The notes beneath the pieces were generated by a model, which worked only from the letters and a program-made list of their open reading frames with translations, did not search any database and was not told where the DNA came from. This document shows positions 9,215 through 17,802 of a stretch of DNA of 33,685 nt, piece by piece (position 1 is the first letter of the stretch; each line of letters opens with the position of its first letter). Source of the DNA: Candidatus Omnitrophota bacterium (lineage in GTDB: Bacteria; Omnitrophota; Gorgyraeia; JAHJTE01); contig JAGVEL010000005.1 in assembly GCA_020058285.1 (NCBI GenBank), positions 1-33,685 of the forward strand, read 5' to 3'. Made by a program: the position numbers and the translations under genes.

Positions 9215-9461
9215 ATTTCTTATGCAACCGCCCTTTTTTACGCGAAGCTGTTTTTTTATGGATTATCCCTTTTGCTGCTGCTTTATCCAATCTGGAGAAG
9301 GCTTTTTTCAAAGCAGCTAATAACTCTTGCCTTTTGTTGTCAGCCAAAAGAGCCTTAAATCCTTTAAGGGTTTTTTTAAGATCAGTTTTAATTTTTATAT
9401 TGCGTAGGCGTCTGGTTTTATCGGCGCGCAGCCTTTTTAGTGAAGCTTTTCGTTGTGGCAC
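9177..9461 (-). CDS. rpsT: 30S ribosomal protein S20
   Basis: A 94-residue, very basic protein with the S20 pattern: MPQRKASLKRLRADKTRRLRN at the start and KGIIHKKTASRKKGRLHKKF near the end. S20 binds the 16S rRNA 5' domain. The start is GTG (9461-9459), preceded by a strong Shine-Dalgarno AAGGAG at 9472-9467. It is the only complete gene on the - strand here. It converges on holA, with which it shares 38 bases, and diverges from murJ. Strong promoter and ribosome site fit its expected high expression. Confidence 0.96.
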   Translation of the reverse strand: MPQRKASLKRLRADKTRRLRNIKIKTDLKKTLKGFKALLADNKRQELLAALKKAFSRLDKAAAKGIIHKKTASRKKGRLHKKFTLMMNAAAGKA

Positions 9462-9496
9462 TTTTACTCCTTTTTACGGTTTATTTTAGTTAAGCA

Positions 9497-9525
9497 AATA
9501 TACCAAAAATAGAAATTTATGTCAA
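9497..9525 (-). promoter_or_regulatory. Sigma70-type promoter of rpsT
   Basis: On the - strand, TTGACA (9525-9520) and TATATT (9502-9497) are 17 bp apart. The predicted start near 9490 gives a leader of about 28 bases before the GTG at 9461. The -35 box overlaps the murJ start codon (9519-9521) on the opposite strand. Confidence 0.85.
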
Positions 9526-11111
9526 CCAATAATTTACATTCTGTTAAACACGCTGTTCTGCGCTCAGCATTCCTACTAGGAGGGCTTACGTTCCTCTCGC
9601 GGCTAACCGGCTTTTTTCGGGATGTAATAATCGCTTATTTTTTTGGCACAGGCGCGAGTATTCAGGCGTTTATTGTTGCTTTTCGCCTGCCTAATTTATT
9701 GCGGGATTTGGTCGGCGAAGGAACAACGAATACTACTCTTGTTCCGGTTTTTTCAAAATTGCTCGCCCAAAATCGCAAAGATGAATTTTTAAAGTTATCC
9801 CACTTTTTATTTAAGATTGTTATTATAAGTTTAGTTCTTATCTTGCTGGTTGCTGAGATGTTATCCCCGGTTCTCGTGCGGCTTATTGCTCCGGGATTTA
9901 TCGCAGATATTAATAAATTAGCGTTGGCTATACAACTTGTGCGCATAACATTCTTTTATATTTTATTAATCGGGTTAGTGGCATTCCAGACGGCACTACT
10001 TAATTCATTCAATGATTTTGCGCCTAGCGCTATAGCGCCAGTATTGTTGAATATCAGCTTGATATTCGGAGCTGTTTTTTCAGCCAAACTACTCAAAGAA
10101 CCAGCACTTGGCCTTGCCTGGGCAGTAATTGTTGGCGGCATTTTACAGGTTGCTTGGCAAATTCCTGCGTTAAATAGAAAAGCTATACTTCCCTGGAGAA
10201 ACTTTTTTGATTTTAAATTAGATCCTGGGGTTAAACTGCTTTCAAAGAGAGTGGGTAAGTTATTCTTGCCCCGCCTATTTGGTTCTGCGGTATACGAGAT
10301 CAATATTTTTGTTGATACAATATTTGCTTCCCTGTCTTTCCTTGTTGGCCAGGGTGCAATTGCTGCAATTTATTATGCCAACCGGATAATCCAGTTTCCC
10401 ATAGGTATATTTGCTTTTTCCATTTCCAGCGCTCTGCTGCCGCAATTATCAGGCTTGGCAGTAAAAAAAGAACGCTCGACGCTAATCGATAATTTTAGCT
10501 TTTCCATGAGAATAATTATGGCGGTGATGATTCCGCTATCAATATTCATCTGCATGAATGCTGTGCCAATAATAAAAATAGTTTTTCAAAGAGGTAAATT
10601 TAACGCATTTTCAACAGATATAACCAGCTGGGCTCTTGTTTTTTATGGTTTGGGTTTATTTTTCTTTGCCGCGGTTAAGGTTGTCCTGGTTTGCTTTTAT
10701 GCCCTTGAAGATACCCGCAGGCCAGTGGTGATTGCCTCGGTCTGCCTTTTAGTAAACATTATGTTAAATTTTATCTTAGCTATTCCGTTAAAAGTCGGCG
10801 GCCTGGCTTTAGCCAGCTCTATATCTGCGGCTTTGAATTTGATTCTGCTTTGCCAATACTTAAAAAGGCATATTCCGGAAATTGATTTTCGCCAGATTTT
10901 CGGCTTACCGCTTTTGAAAGTACTTTTAACCAGCCTGGTGATGGTTGTCAGCTTAGAGTTATCCCAGAGATTTTTGTTACTGAATTGCGCACTTGTCTTA
11001 AGATTATTATTTAATCTTACTTTAGCAAGTCTCGTATATCTAGGTGTAGGATTTTTATTGAAAATAGGCGAAATAAGAAATAGCTGGCAATGGATATCAA
11101 GGCGTTTTTAA
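9519..11111 (+). CDS. murJ: Lipid II flippase MurJ
   Basis: A 530-residue membrane protein of the MOP superfamily with about 14 predicted helices. It moves lipid II across the inner membrane for peptidoglycan synthesis. Conserved MurJ segments are FLSRLTGFFRDVIIAYFFG, AFIVAFRLPNLLRDLVGEGT, and FVDTIFASLSFLVGQGAIAA with YANRIIQFPIGIFAFSISSA. The length equals the usual 500-530. The ATG at 9519 has no visible ribosome site. It overlaps uvrC by 22 bases at its 3' end. Its first codons lie inside the divergent rpsT promoter, so the two may affect each other's transcription. Confidence 0.95.
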   Translation: MSTNNLHSVKHAVLRSAFLLGGLTFLSRLTGFFRDVIIAYFFGTGASIQAFIVAFRLPNLLRDLVGEGTTNTTLVPVFSKLLAQNRKDEFLKLSHFLFKIVIISLVLILLVAEMLSPVLVRLIAPGFIADINKLALAIQLVRITFFYILLIGLVAFQTALLNSFNDFAPSAIAPVLLNISLIFGAVFSAKLLKEPALGLAWAVIVGGILQVAWQIPALNRKAILPWRNFFDFKLDPGVKLLSKRVGKLFLPRLFGSAVYEINIFVDTIFASLSFLVGQGAIAAIYYANRIIQFPIGIFAFSISSALLPQLSGLAVKKERSTLIDNFSFSMRIIMAVMIPLSIFICMNAVPIIKIVFQRGKFNAFSTDITSWALVFYGLGLFFFAAVKVVLVCFYALEDTRRPVVIASVCLLVNIMLNFILAIPLKVGGLALASSISAALNLILLCQYLKRHIPEIDFRQIFGLPLLKVLLTSLVMVVSLELSQRFLLLNCALVLRLLFNLTLASLVYLGVGFLLKIGEIRNSWQWISRRF

Positions 11112-12340
11112 AAACTGCTCCCAATAAGCCCGGTGTTTACATCATGAAGAGTGATTCCGATAACATCCTTTATATCGGTAAAGCCGCAAACTTAAAAAAC
11201 CGCCTGAGTTCATATTTTCGCAAGACCGAGCGCTTAGAGCCCAAGATCAAAATTATGCTTTCCAAAATGCATAATATTGATTTTAAGATATGTTCAAGTG
11301 AGACAGAAGCGCTGATAATCGAGTCAGAACTGATAAAAAAATTTCGACCAAGGTATAATACCCTGGGTCGAGATGATAAAAGTTTTCCCTGGATAAAAAT
11401 TACTAAAGATGATTTTCCCCTGGTTTGCGTTAGCCGGCCAAAGATAAAAGAAGACGCGGTATTTATTGGCCCGTTTACCAGCGCTTATTTGTTAAGATTG
11501 GCCTTAAAATCATTGAGAGGAATTCTGCAATTCCGCAGTTGTTTTAAAATACCTAAGAAGGCATGCCTTAATTATTCATTAGGGCTTTGTCCGGCTCCTT
11601 GTATTTTTAAAATTAGCAAAACTGAGTACCAACACAATATTGCTAATCTGCGTCAGATTTTAGAAGGCCGCACGAAAAAAATAATAAAACAGCTGGCAAC
11701 TAAGATGTACGCGTTTTCTAGGGAAAGAAGATTTGAAGAGGCTGCAATTTTACGCGATCAAGTACAGGCTCTAGAAACCCTTTGGAAAGAAAATGCTGGT
11801 GCGGGCACAACCAGTGTCCTTTGGCAATTAAAAGCTATCCTAAACCTAAAACGATTGCCGCTACGCATAGAGGGCGTAGATATATCTAATATCGCAGGCA
11901 ATCAGAACGTAGGCTCTTTGGTCTCTTTTTACAAAACACTGCCGGATAAAGATCAATATCGACGATATCGGATTAAATCCGTAACCGGAGCTGATGATTA
12001 CAAAAGTATTTTAGAAATATTCCGGCGCAGATTTGAAAGGGTAAAGCAAGGCGAAATTGATAAGCCAGATCTGATAGTAGTTGATGGCGGCAAGGGCCAG
12101 CTATCGATTGCGAAAAGAGCGCTTAATGAAATAGGTTTAAGTTTACCAGTTATTTCAATAGCAAAAAAGAAGGAGCATATTTTTTTACCGGACAAATCAG
12201 AACCATTAATCTTACCTAAGGATTCGAAGGCGTTGCAGCTTATTCAACAAGTAAGAAATGAGGCGCATCGCTTTGCGCTCAAATACCATAGGCTGCTGCG
12301 CAAGAAGAATATGTTAAAAAGCAAAATTTATGAAAAATAA
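11090..12340 (+). CDS. uvrC: Short UvrC-type excinuclease subunit, lacking the C-terminal HhH region
   Basis: A 416-residue UvrC homolog; full UvrC is about 600. The N-terminal GIY-YIG nuclease domain is intact (PGVYIMKSDSDNILYIGKAANLKNRL at about 14-39, then ETEALIIESELIKKFRPRYN). A UVR motif follows (AFSRERRFEEAAILRDQVQA, about 207-226). The RNase H-like 5'-incision domain is present with VDISNIAG, QYRRYRIK, DDYKSILEIFRRR and PDLIVVDGGKGQLSIA, including both expected aspartates. The linker between UVR and this domain is short. The two C-terminal helix-hairpin-helix motifs are missing; the chain ends KSKIYEK. In nucleotide excision repair UvrC makes both incisions. It overlaps murJ by 22 bases and the next gene by 11. 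Confidence 0.88.
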   Translation: MDIKAFLKTAPNKPGVYIMKSDSDNILYIGKAANLKNRLSSYFRKTERLEPKIKIMLSKMHNIDFKICSSETEALIIESELIKKFRPRYNTLGRDDKSFPWIKITKDDFPLVCVSRPKIKEDAVFIGPFTSAYLLRLALKSLRGILQFRSCFKIPKKACLNYSLGLCPAPCIFKISKTEYQHNIANLRQILEGRTKKIIKQLATKMYAFSRERRFEEAAILRDQVQALETLWKENAGAGTTSVLWQLKAILNLKRLPLRIEGVDISNIAGNQNVGSLVSFYKTLPDKDQYRRYRIKSVTGADDYKSILEIFRRRFERVKQGEIDKPDLIVVDGGKGQLSIAKRALNEIGLSLPVISIAKKKEHIFLPDKSEPLILPKDSKALQLIQQVRNEAHRFALKYHRLLRKKNMLKSKIYEK

Positions 12341-12686
12341 GCACAAGAAATGCCGGATTAATGCTAAAATATATCCAGATAGAGTTGATGGACATTGTAG
12401 TATTAAACTGAGTTCATTTACTAAAAAAGTATTAAACGCTGTTTGTACAATACCCTTAGGTCAGACGCGTAGTTACAAGTGGGTGGCAGAGCAGGTTGGC
12501 CAGCCAAAGGCGATGCGTGCTGTTGGAGGGGCGTTAAATAGAAATCCTTTTCCAGTATTAATTCCTTGCCATAGGGTTATCCGCAAAGATGGCAATATCG
12601 GCGGCTATTCCCGCGGTAGAATTGAGAAAGAAAAGTTACTTAAGCTGGAGAAAGAAATCAGCTTAATTTGCAGGCACAAAACTTAA
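12330..12686 (+). CDS. ogt: Methylguanine-DNA methyltransferase (MGMT/Ogt-type)
   Basis: A 118-residue protein equivalent to the C-terminal DNA-binding and active-site domain of O6-alkylguanine-DNA alkyltransferases. The active site is in IPCHRVIRKDGNIGGYS, with the acceptor Cys in PCHR. The helix-turn-helix part reads SFTKKVLNAVCTIPLGQTRS and AMRAVGGALNRNPFPVL. The N-terminal RNase H-like domain of classical Ogt/Ada is essentially absent. The intact PCHR suggests true suicide repair of alkylated guanine; alkyltransferase-like proteins usually have Trp instead of Cys. It overlaps uvrC by 11 bases, so two DNA-repair genes are coupled. Confidence 0.9.
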   Translation: MKNKHKKCRINAKIYPDRVDGHCSIKLSSFTKKVLNAVCTIPLGQTRSYKWVAEQVGQPKAMRAVGGALNRNPFPVLIPCHRVIRKDGNIGGYSRGRIEKEKLLKLEKEISLICRHKT

Positions 12687-12715
12687 TTTTCTGACACAAA
12701 TTAGAGGGAAAATTT

Positions 12716-13789
12716 ATGTTAAGAATGCGTGATTTGTTTAAGATAATGATTGAAAAAGACGCCTCAGATTTAATATTGCGCGCTAATTCCTGTATCTGGA
12801 TGAGGATTCACTCTAAATTGGAAAAGATTGGCGAAGATTCATTATCCGTAGATGACGTAATGCGTATGGTCAATGACATAATTGACGATGATAAGCGACA
12901 AAAATTCGTAAAAACAATGAACGTTGATTTCGCTATATACCTTGAGGATTTGGGCCGTTTCCGGGCAAGCCTTTTCGTCCAGAGGAATTCTCCGGCAATA
13001 GTTGTCAGGCGTGTGCGCAACGATATCCAAACATTTGAGGAGCTCAATCTTCCAGCTGGAATCTTAAAAAAATTATCTGCTGAAAAACGAGGCATAGTCT
13101 TATTAACCGGAGCAGCCGGCAGCGGTAAATCCACGACTATTGCCAGCATGGTTGAATATATGAATAAGAATGTCAGCCGCCATATCCTGACTGTTGAAGA
13201 GCCGATTGAGTTCACTTTTGAAGATAAAAAATCAATCATAAACCAACGCGAGATCGGCTTGGATGTAAGCTCTTATGATGAGGCGCTCAAGCACTTTACT
13301 TACCAGAGCCCGGATGTGATATTTGTTGGCAATATCCGTGACCATAATACAATGTCTACAGCGATTACTGCTGCTGAAACCGGTGTTTTGGTATTAAGTA
13401 CGCTACATACGGTCAACGCTGTCCAGACAATTGAACGGATAATTAACTTTTTTCAGCCTTATCAGCATTTTGAGGTTAGGGCACAACTCTCAATGCTTTT
13501 GATCGGCGTTATATCTCTAAGATTAATACCGCGTAAAGACAGAACCGGCTGTATTCCGGCTCATGAAATAATGTTATTGACGCCGACTATCTCTCGATTA
13601 ATCCGCGAGGGAAAGGTTTGGGAGATAACCCCATTTATTCAAGAAGGCGAGATATTCGGCATGCAGACATTTAAGCAGTCAATACTTCAATTGATCCGGG
13701 ATGATATTATTTCAGTAGAGGCTGGCCTGGAATTTTGCGATAATAAGGATGAGCTGGAATTAGATTTAAAGGGAATTAAACGGCTCTAA
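12716..13789 (+). CDS. PilT/PilU-like type IV pilus ATPase with altered Walker B and Asp-box
   Basis: A 357-residue member of the PilT family of pilus-retraction ATPases. The N-terminal PAS-like domain (DLFKIMIEKDASDLILRANS) leads to Walker A GAAGSGKS at 132-139, where PilT usually has GPTGSGKS. The Asp box reads TVEEPIEF (E161-E162 instead of ED). The Walker B reads PDVIFVGNIRD with Asn206 where PilT has Glu (VGEMRD). The His box (STLHTVNAVQTIERII) and the C-terminal LIREGKVWEI and GMQTFKQSI segments are kept. With both glutamate/aspartate boxes changed it may be a weak ATPase or an accessory PilU-type subunit. A GAGGG ribosome site precedes the ATG. No other pilus genes are in the window. 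Confidence 0.85.
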   Translation: MLRMRDLFKIMIEKDASDLILRANSCIWMRIHSKLEKIGEDSLSVDDVMRMVNDIIDDDKRQKFVKTMNVDFAIYLEDLGRFRASLFVQRNSPAIVVRRVRNDIQTFEELNLPAGILKKLSAEKRGIVLLTGAAGSGKSTTIASMVEYMNKNVSRHILTVEEPIEFTFEDKKSIINQREIGLDVSSYDEALKHFTYQSPDVIFVGNIRDHNTMSTAITAAETGVLVLSTLHTVNAVQTIERIINFFQPYQHFEVRAQLSMLLIGVISLRLIPRKDRTGCIPAHEIMLLTPTISRLIREGKVWEITPFIQEGEIFGMQTFKQSILQLIRDDIISVEAGLEFCDNKDELELDLKGIKRL

Positions 13790-13796
13790 GTTTATT

Positions 13797-14907
13797 ATGC
13801 ATGAAGAATTTCTAACACATATAAATAAAATTAAAAGAAACCTAGAACAGCTGCGAGAGTTTCTTTGACATAGATAATAAACAACAAGTAATCCTTCAGA
13901 TTGAGCAAGGGATGCATAATCCTGATTTCTGGAAGGATTTACCAGCCGCAAATAAGAAAAACGTTGCGCTTAAGGAATTAAAAGATGCAGTTGATATTTG
14001 GGGCCAGGTCAACAGGCGAATCAAAGAGTTGGAAGACCTTTATGCTTTAGCCTCAGATCAAGACCAACAGATTTTAAACGAAATCAATTCCGAGCTTTCT
14101 AGGATTGATGAGCAATTACAGTTGTTGGAAACCCGCACGCTTTTTTCTGGTCAGTTTGATAAAAATAATGCTATTCTAAGTATTAACGCCGGCGCTGGTG
14201 GGACAGAATCCTGTGATTGGGCATCTATGCTTTTTAGGATGTATAGCCGCTGGGCGCAAATTAAGGGACTTATAGTCAAGGTTCTAGACATATTACCCGG
14301 AGAAGAGGCTGGGATAAAAAATATAACATTCTCGGTTAATGGCCAATATGCTTATGGCTATTTAAAGTCAGAGAGAGGCGTGCATCGTCTGGTGAGAATT
14401 TCGCCTTTTGATGCAAATAAACGTAGGCATACCTCATTTGCTTCTGTTGATGCGATTCCAGAGATTCAGGCGGACATAGAGATACAGATTAATCCTCAGG
14501 ATTTGCGTATTGATACCTACCGCTCTTCTGGCGCAGGTGGCCAGCATGTCAATGTTACAGATTCTGCGGTCAGGATTACACATATACCCACAGGTATAGT
14601 TGTCCAGTGTCAAAACGAGCGCAGTCAACATCAGAATAAAGCCGTGGCGATGAACATTCTGCGGGCCCGTCTTTATGAAAAGGCATTAAGAGAAAAAGAA
14701 GAAAAGCTTTCAACTGAACACTCAAAAAAGCAAAAGATAGAGTGGGGCAGCCAGATACGTTCTTATGTCCTACAGCCTTACACATTAGTTAAAGACCATC
14801 GCACTGATTACGAAACAGGAGATATTAATGCAGTGTTAGACGGTAAATTAGATAAATTTATGGAACACTTCCTAAAATGGAAGCTAATGTCCCGGAGTAA
14901 GGAATAA
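13797..14907 (+). CDS. prfB: Peptide chain release factor 2, expressed by +1 frameshift
   Basis: RF2 ends translation at UGA and UAA. The gene is in two frames: 23 codons from ATG 13797, then in-frame TGA at 13866-13868. A +1 shift at CTT TGA C resumes at GAC (13867-13869) and continues to 14907. The joined product is 369 residues, the usual RF2 length. The anticodon-like tripeptide SPF is at about 202-204 and the catalytic GGQ at 247-249 ([10 protein letters not shown]). A start at the downstream ATG 13912 would lose the N-terminal part, so it is not the real start. The frameshift is autoregulatory: low RF2 lets ribosomes pause at UGA and shift. secA starts 4 bases after the stop. Confidence 0.96.
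13863..13869 (+). other. Programmed +1 frameshift site of prfB
   Basis: CTT TGA C is the same slippery heptamer used by most bacterial prfB genes. It lies at codons 23-24 of the upstream frame. The stimulatory Shine-Dalgarno-like sequence is weak: GAGAG ends a few bases upstream rather than AGGGGG. Frame continuity on both sides is exact. Confidence 0.93.
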
Positions 14908-14911
14908 ATCC

Positions 14912-17800
14912 ATGAGTATATTTTCAAAATTGCTCAATTCAAACGAAAGAGCCGTAAATAGTATTTGGCCGATAGTAAAGCTGATTAGTGCAAAAGAGTC
15001 TGTTTGTGCAAATCTATCGGATAAAGCCCTTTGCGACAAGACAAATATATTTAAAGAATCAATAAACAAAAAATATAAGTTAATAAAAGACCAGCTTGAT
15101 GAACTTAAAGAAAAGATCCGCCAGGCAACATCTAACAGCGAAAAGGATAGGCTCAAGGTTGCCTTAAAGGAGATAAACAATACGCTTTTTGATGATTGCC
15201 TTGTTGAAGGTTTTGCTGTTGTTCGGGAAGCAGCCCGTCGGACAGTCAATATGAGGCATTTTGACGTACAGCTTTTAGGCGGTATTGTTTTGCATCAAGG
15301 TAAGATTGCTGAGATGGCTACAGGTGAAGGCAAAACCTTAGCCGCTACCCTGGCTGCATATATCAACGCCCTGACTGGCAAAGGTGTGCATATTATTACA
15401 GTCAATGATTACCTGGCAAAAAGAGACCGGGAGTGGATGGGCCCGATTTACGAATTCTTAGGCCTTTCCGTAGGGGTTATTCAACACGACTTAGATCCCC
15501 AGGCAAGGCGCAAGGCATATTCTTGCGATATTACCTACGGCACTAATAATGAATTCGGCTTTGATTATCTGCGCGATAATATGGTTATTGATAAAAATGA
15601 TTTGGTGCAAAGGCCATTCTATTATGCAATAGTTGATGAGGTTGATTCAATATTAATCGATGAAGCCAGAACCCCATTGATTATTTCCGGCGCAACTGAA
15701 GAATCCACAGAGAAATATTACCAGATAGATAGGATTGTCCCGAAATTAAAGGGCAGGATTATTACTGAGAAAGAGGAGGTCAAGGCAAAATACGAAGGCA
15801 CGGATTTAGGCAAAGGCTTTGATTATATAGTTGATGAAAAATTGCATACTGCAACCTTGACTGAAGAAGGTATCAGCCGCTGCGAAAATCTCTTAGGGGT
15901 AAAAAATATTTATGATGATATTGAAGGAATGTGGGTTCATCATATTATCTGTGCGCTAAAGGCCCATAAATTATTTAAACACGACGTACATTATGTCTTA
16001 AAAGAGGGCCAGGTGGTTATTGTTGATGAGTTTACAGGCAGGCTTATGCCTGGACGTAGATGGTCTGACGGTTTGCATCAGGCAGTAGAGGCAAAGGAAA
16101 ATGTCAAGATTGAGCGCGAAAATCAAACCCTGGCTACGATTACCTTCCAAAATTATTTCCGGATGTATGAAAAATTAGCGGGTATGACTGGTACGGCTTT
16201 GACCGAAGCGCAGGAATTCAAACATATCTATGGCCTGGATGTTATTTCTATACCGACGAATCAGTCGCTAATCCGTACTAATCATCCGGATGTTATTTTT
16301 CGCTCGGTGGAAGAAAAATTTAATGCCGTAGTTGAGGAAATCGATAGCCTTCACAAAGCCGGCCGGCCGATCTTGGTCGGTACTATTTCAATAGAGAAAA
16401 GCGAGATAATTTCTAATATGCTAAAACAGCGCGGGATAAATCATCAGGTCTTGAATGCCAAATATCATGAGTTTGAAGCCCAGATTATTGCCCAGGCAGG
16501 CAGGTTTAAAACTGTTACAATTGCTACAAATATGGCTGGCCGGGGCACGGATATAATTTTGGGCGGCAATCCCCAATATTTAGCAAAGGCCATTGTCCAA
16601 CAAAAAAAGATTGAAGATTATGATGCCTTTCAGCAAGAATATAAGAAAACTTTTGAGGAGCTTAAACAACAGACCGATGCTGAACATCAAAAGGTTGTTG
16701 CCGTGGGTGGGTTACATGTTATTGGCACAGAGCGGCACGAAGCCAGGCGTATTGATAACCAATTGCGCGGACGAAGCGGCAGGCAAGGAGACCCGGGCTC
16801 AAGCAGATTCTATGTGGCGTTTGAAGATGATCTTATGCGGCTTTTTGGATCAGACCGGATGATCGGCGTAATGAATACCTTGGGTGTGGAAAATGGCCAG
16901 GCAATAGAGCATCCTTTGGTGTCAAAATCTATTGAGGTAGCCCAACGCAGAGTAGAGGGCCACAATTTTGAGATTAGAAAACAACTACTGGAATATGATA
17001 ATGTGATGAACCGCCAGCGCGAAATCATTTACCAGCAGCGGAGGATGGTGTTAGATGGCGAAAATTTAAAAGAAGAATTCTTAACAATGATTGATGATTG
17101 TTTAGACCAAGGCCTTAGGCTTTATGCCACATCCGGCACTGCTGGGACTTTTGATGCTAGCGCTTGCCAGAATTGGCTAAAGGCAAAATTTGGCCTTTCT
17201 TTAGAGCTCAGTGAATTAGAGGCTAAATCCAGCTCAATTGATACTCTAAACGAGGAGCTATCTAGGCGCTTAGAGGAAATCTATGAGGAAAAAGAAAAAA
17301 ATATCGGAGCCGAGGCAATGCAATATTTAGAAAGAATGATACTCCTGCAGATTATTGATACTAAATGGAAAGATCATTTGTTAAGTATGGATAATTTAAA
17401 AGAAGGTATTGGGTTACGAGCTTATGGTCAGCGCGATCCATTAATTGAATACCAGCGCGAAGCATTCAATATGTTTTCAGCAATGATCGATGCGATTAAG
17501 GAAGAATCAGTAGAGTTTATTTTTAGAGTCCAAGCGCCCCAAGTAAAGGCAATGCGCGGAGTATTTACCTCTGTTCCACAAGAACTTATTCATAAAGAAG
17601 TGTCTTCTCTAGATGCAAAATCTATTAGCAGAGAAGAACAACCGGCTATGTCTGATACTGATTTTGATCAATCAAGCGCAGCAGTTTCTCCAATTAAGTC
17701 TCAAAGCCCCAAGGTCGGCCGCAACGATCCTTGTCCCTGCGGAGCGATAGACCCAACTACTGGTAAGCCAATCAAATATAAAAAATGCCACGGTAAATAA
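14912..17800 (+). CDS. secA: Protein translocase ATPase SecA
   Basis: A 962-residue motor that drives secretory proteins through SecYEG. Walker A is TGEGKT at about 137-142; the DEAD-type Walker B is [13 protein letters not shown] near 241-253. [12 protein letters not shown]-type segment [16 protein letters not shown], the helicase motif [16 protein letters not shown] and the [18 protein letters not shown]-like [19 protein letters not shown] are intact. A SEC-C zinc tail ends the protein: NDPCPCG, then an inserted segment, then KYKKCHGK. Canonical tails have 8 residues between CxC and CH; here there are 15. It sits between prfB and lnt with gaps of 4 and 2 bases. Confidence 0.98.
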   Translation: MSIFSKLLNSNERAVNSIWPIVKLISAKESVCANLSDKALCDKTNIFKESINKKYKLIKDQLDELKEKIRQATSNSEKDRLKVALKEINNTLFDDCLVEGFAVVREAARRTVNMRHFDVQLLGGIVLHQGKIAEMATGEGKTLAATLAAYINALTGKGVHIITVNDYLAKRDREWMGPIYEFLGLSVGVIQHDLDPQARRKAYSCDITYGTNNEFGFDYLRDNMVIDKNDLVQRPFYYAIVDEVDSILIDEARTPLIISGATEESTEKYYQIDRIVPKLKGRIITEKEEVKAKYEGTDLGKGFDYIVDEKLHTATLTEEGISRCENLLGVKNIYDDIEGMWVHHIICALKAHKLFKHDVHYVLKEGQVVIVDEFTGRLMPGRRWSDGLHQAVEAKENVKIERENQTLATITFQNYFRMYEKLAGMTGTALTEAQEFKHIYGLDVISIPTNQSLIRTNHPDVIFRSVEEKFNAVVEEIDSLHKAGRPILVGTISIEKSEIISNMLKQRGINHQVLNAKYHEFEAQIIAQAGRFKTVTIATNMAGRGTDIILGGNPQYLAKAIVQQKKIEDYDAFQQEYKKTFEELKQQTDAEHQKVVAVGGLHVIGTERHEARRIDNQLRGRSGRQGDPGSSRFYVAFEDDLMRLFGSDRMIGVMNTLGVENGQAIEHPLVSKSIEVAQRRVEGHNFEIRKQLLEYDNVMNRQREIIYQQRRMVLDGENLKEEFLTMIDDCLDQGLRLYATSGTAGTFDASACQNWLKAKFGLSLELSELEAKSSSIDTLNEELSRRLEEIYEEKEKNIGAEAMQYLERMILLQIIDTKWKDHLLSMDNLKEGIGLRAYGQRDPLIEYQREAFNMFSAMIDAIKEESVEFIFRVQAPQVKAMRGVFTSVPQELIHKEVSSLDAKSISREEQPAMSDTDFDQSSAAVSPIKSQSPKVGRNDPCPCGAIDPTTGKPIKYKKCHGK

Positions 17801-17802
17801 CA

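Noticed and set aside
13912-14907. Release factor gene starting at ATG 13912
   Set aside because: The canonical frameshift site and an upstream 23-codon frame restore a full-length RF2.
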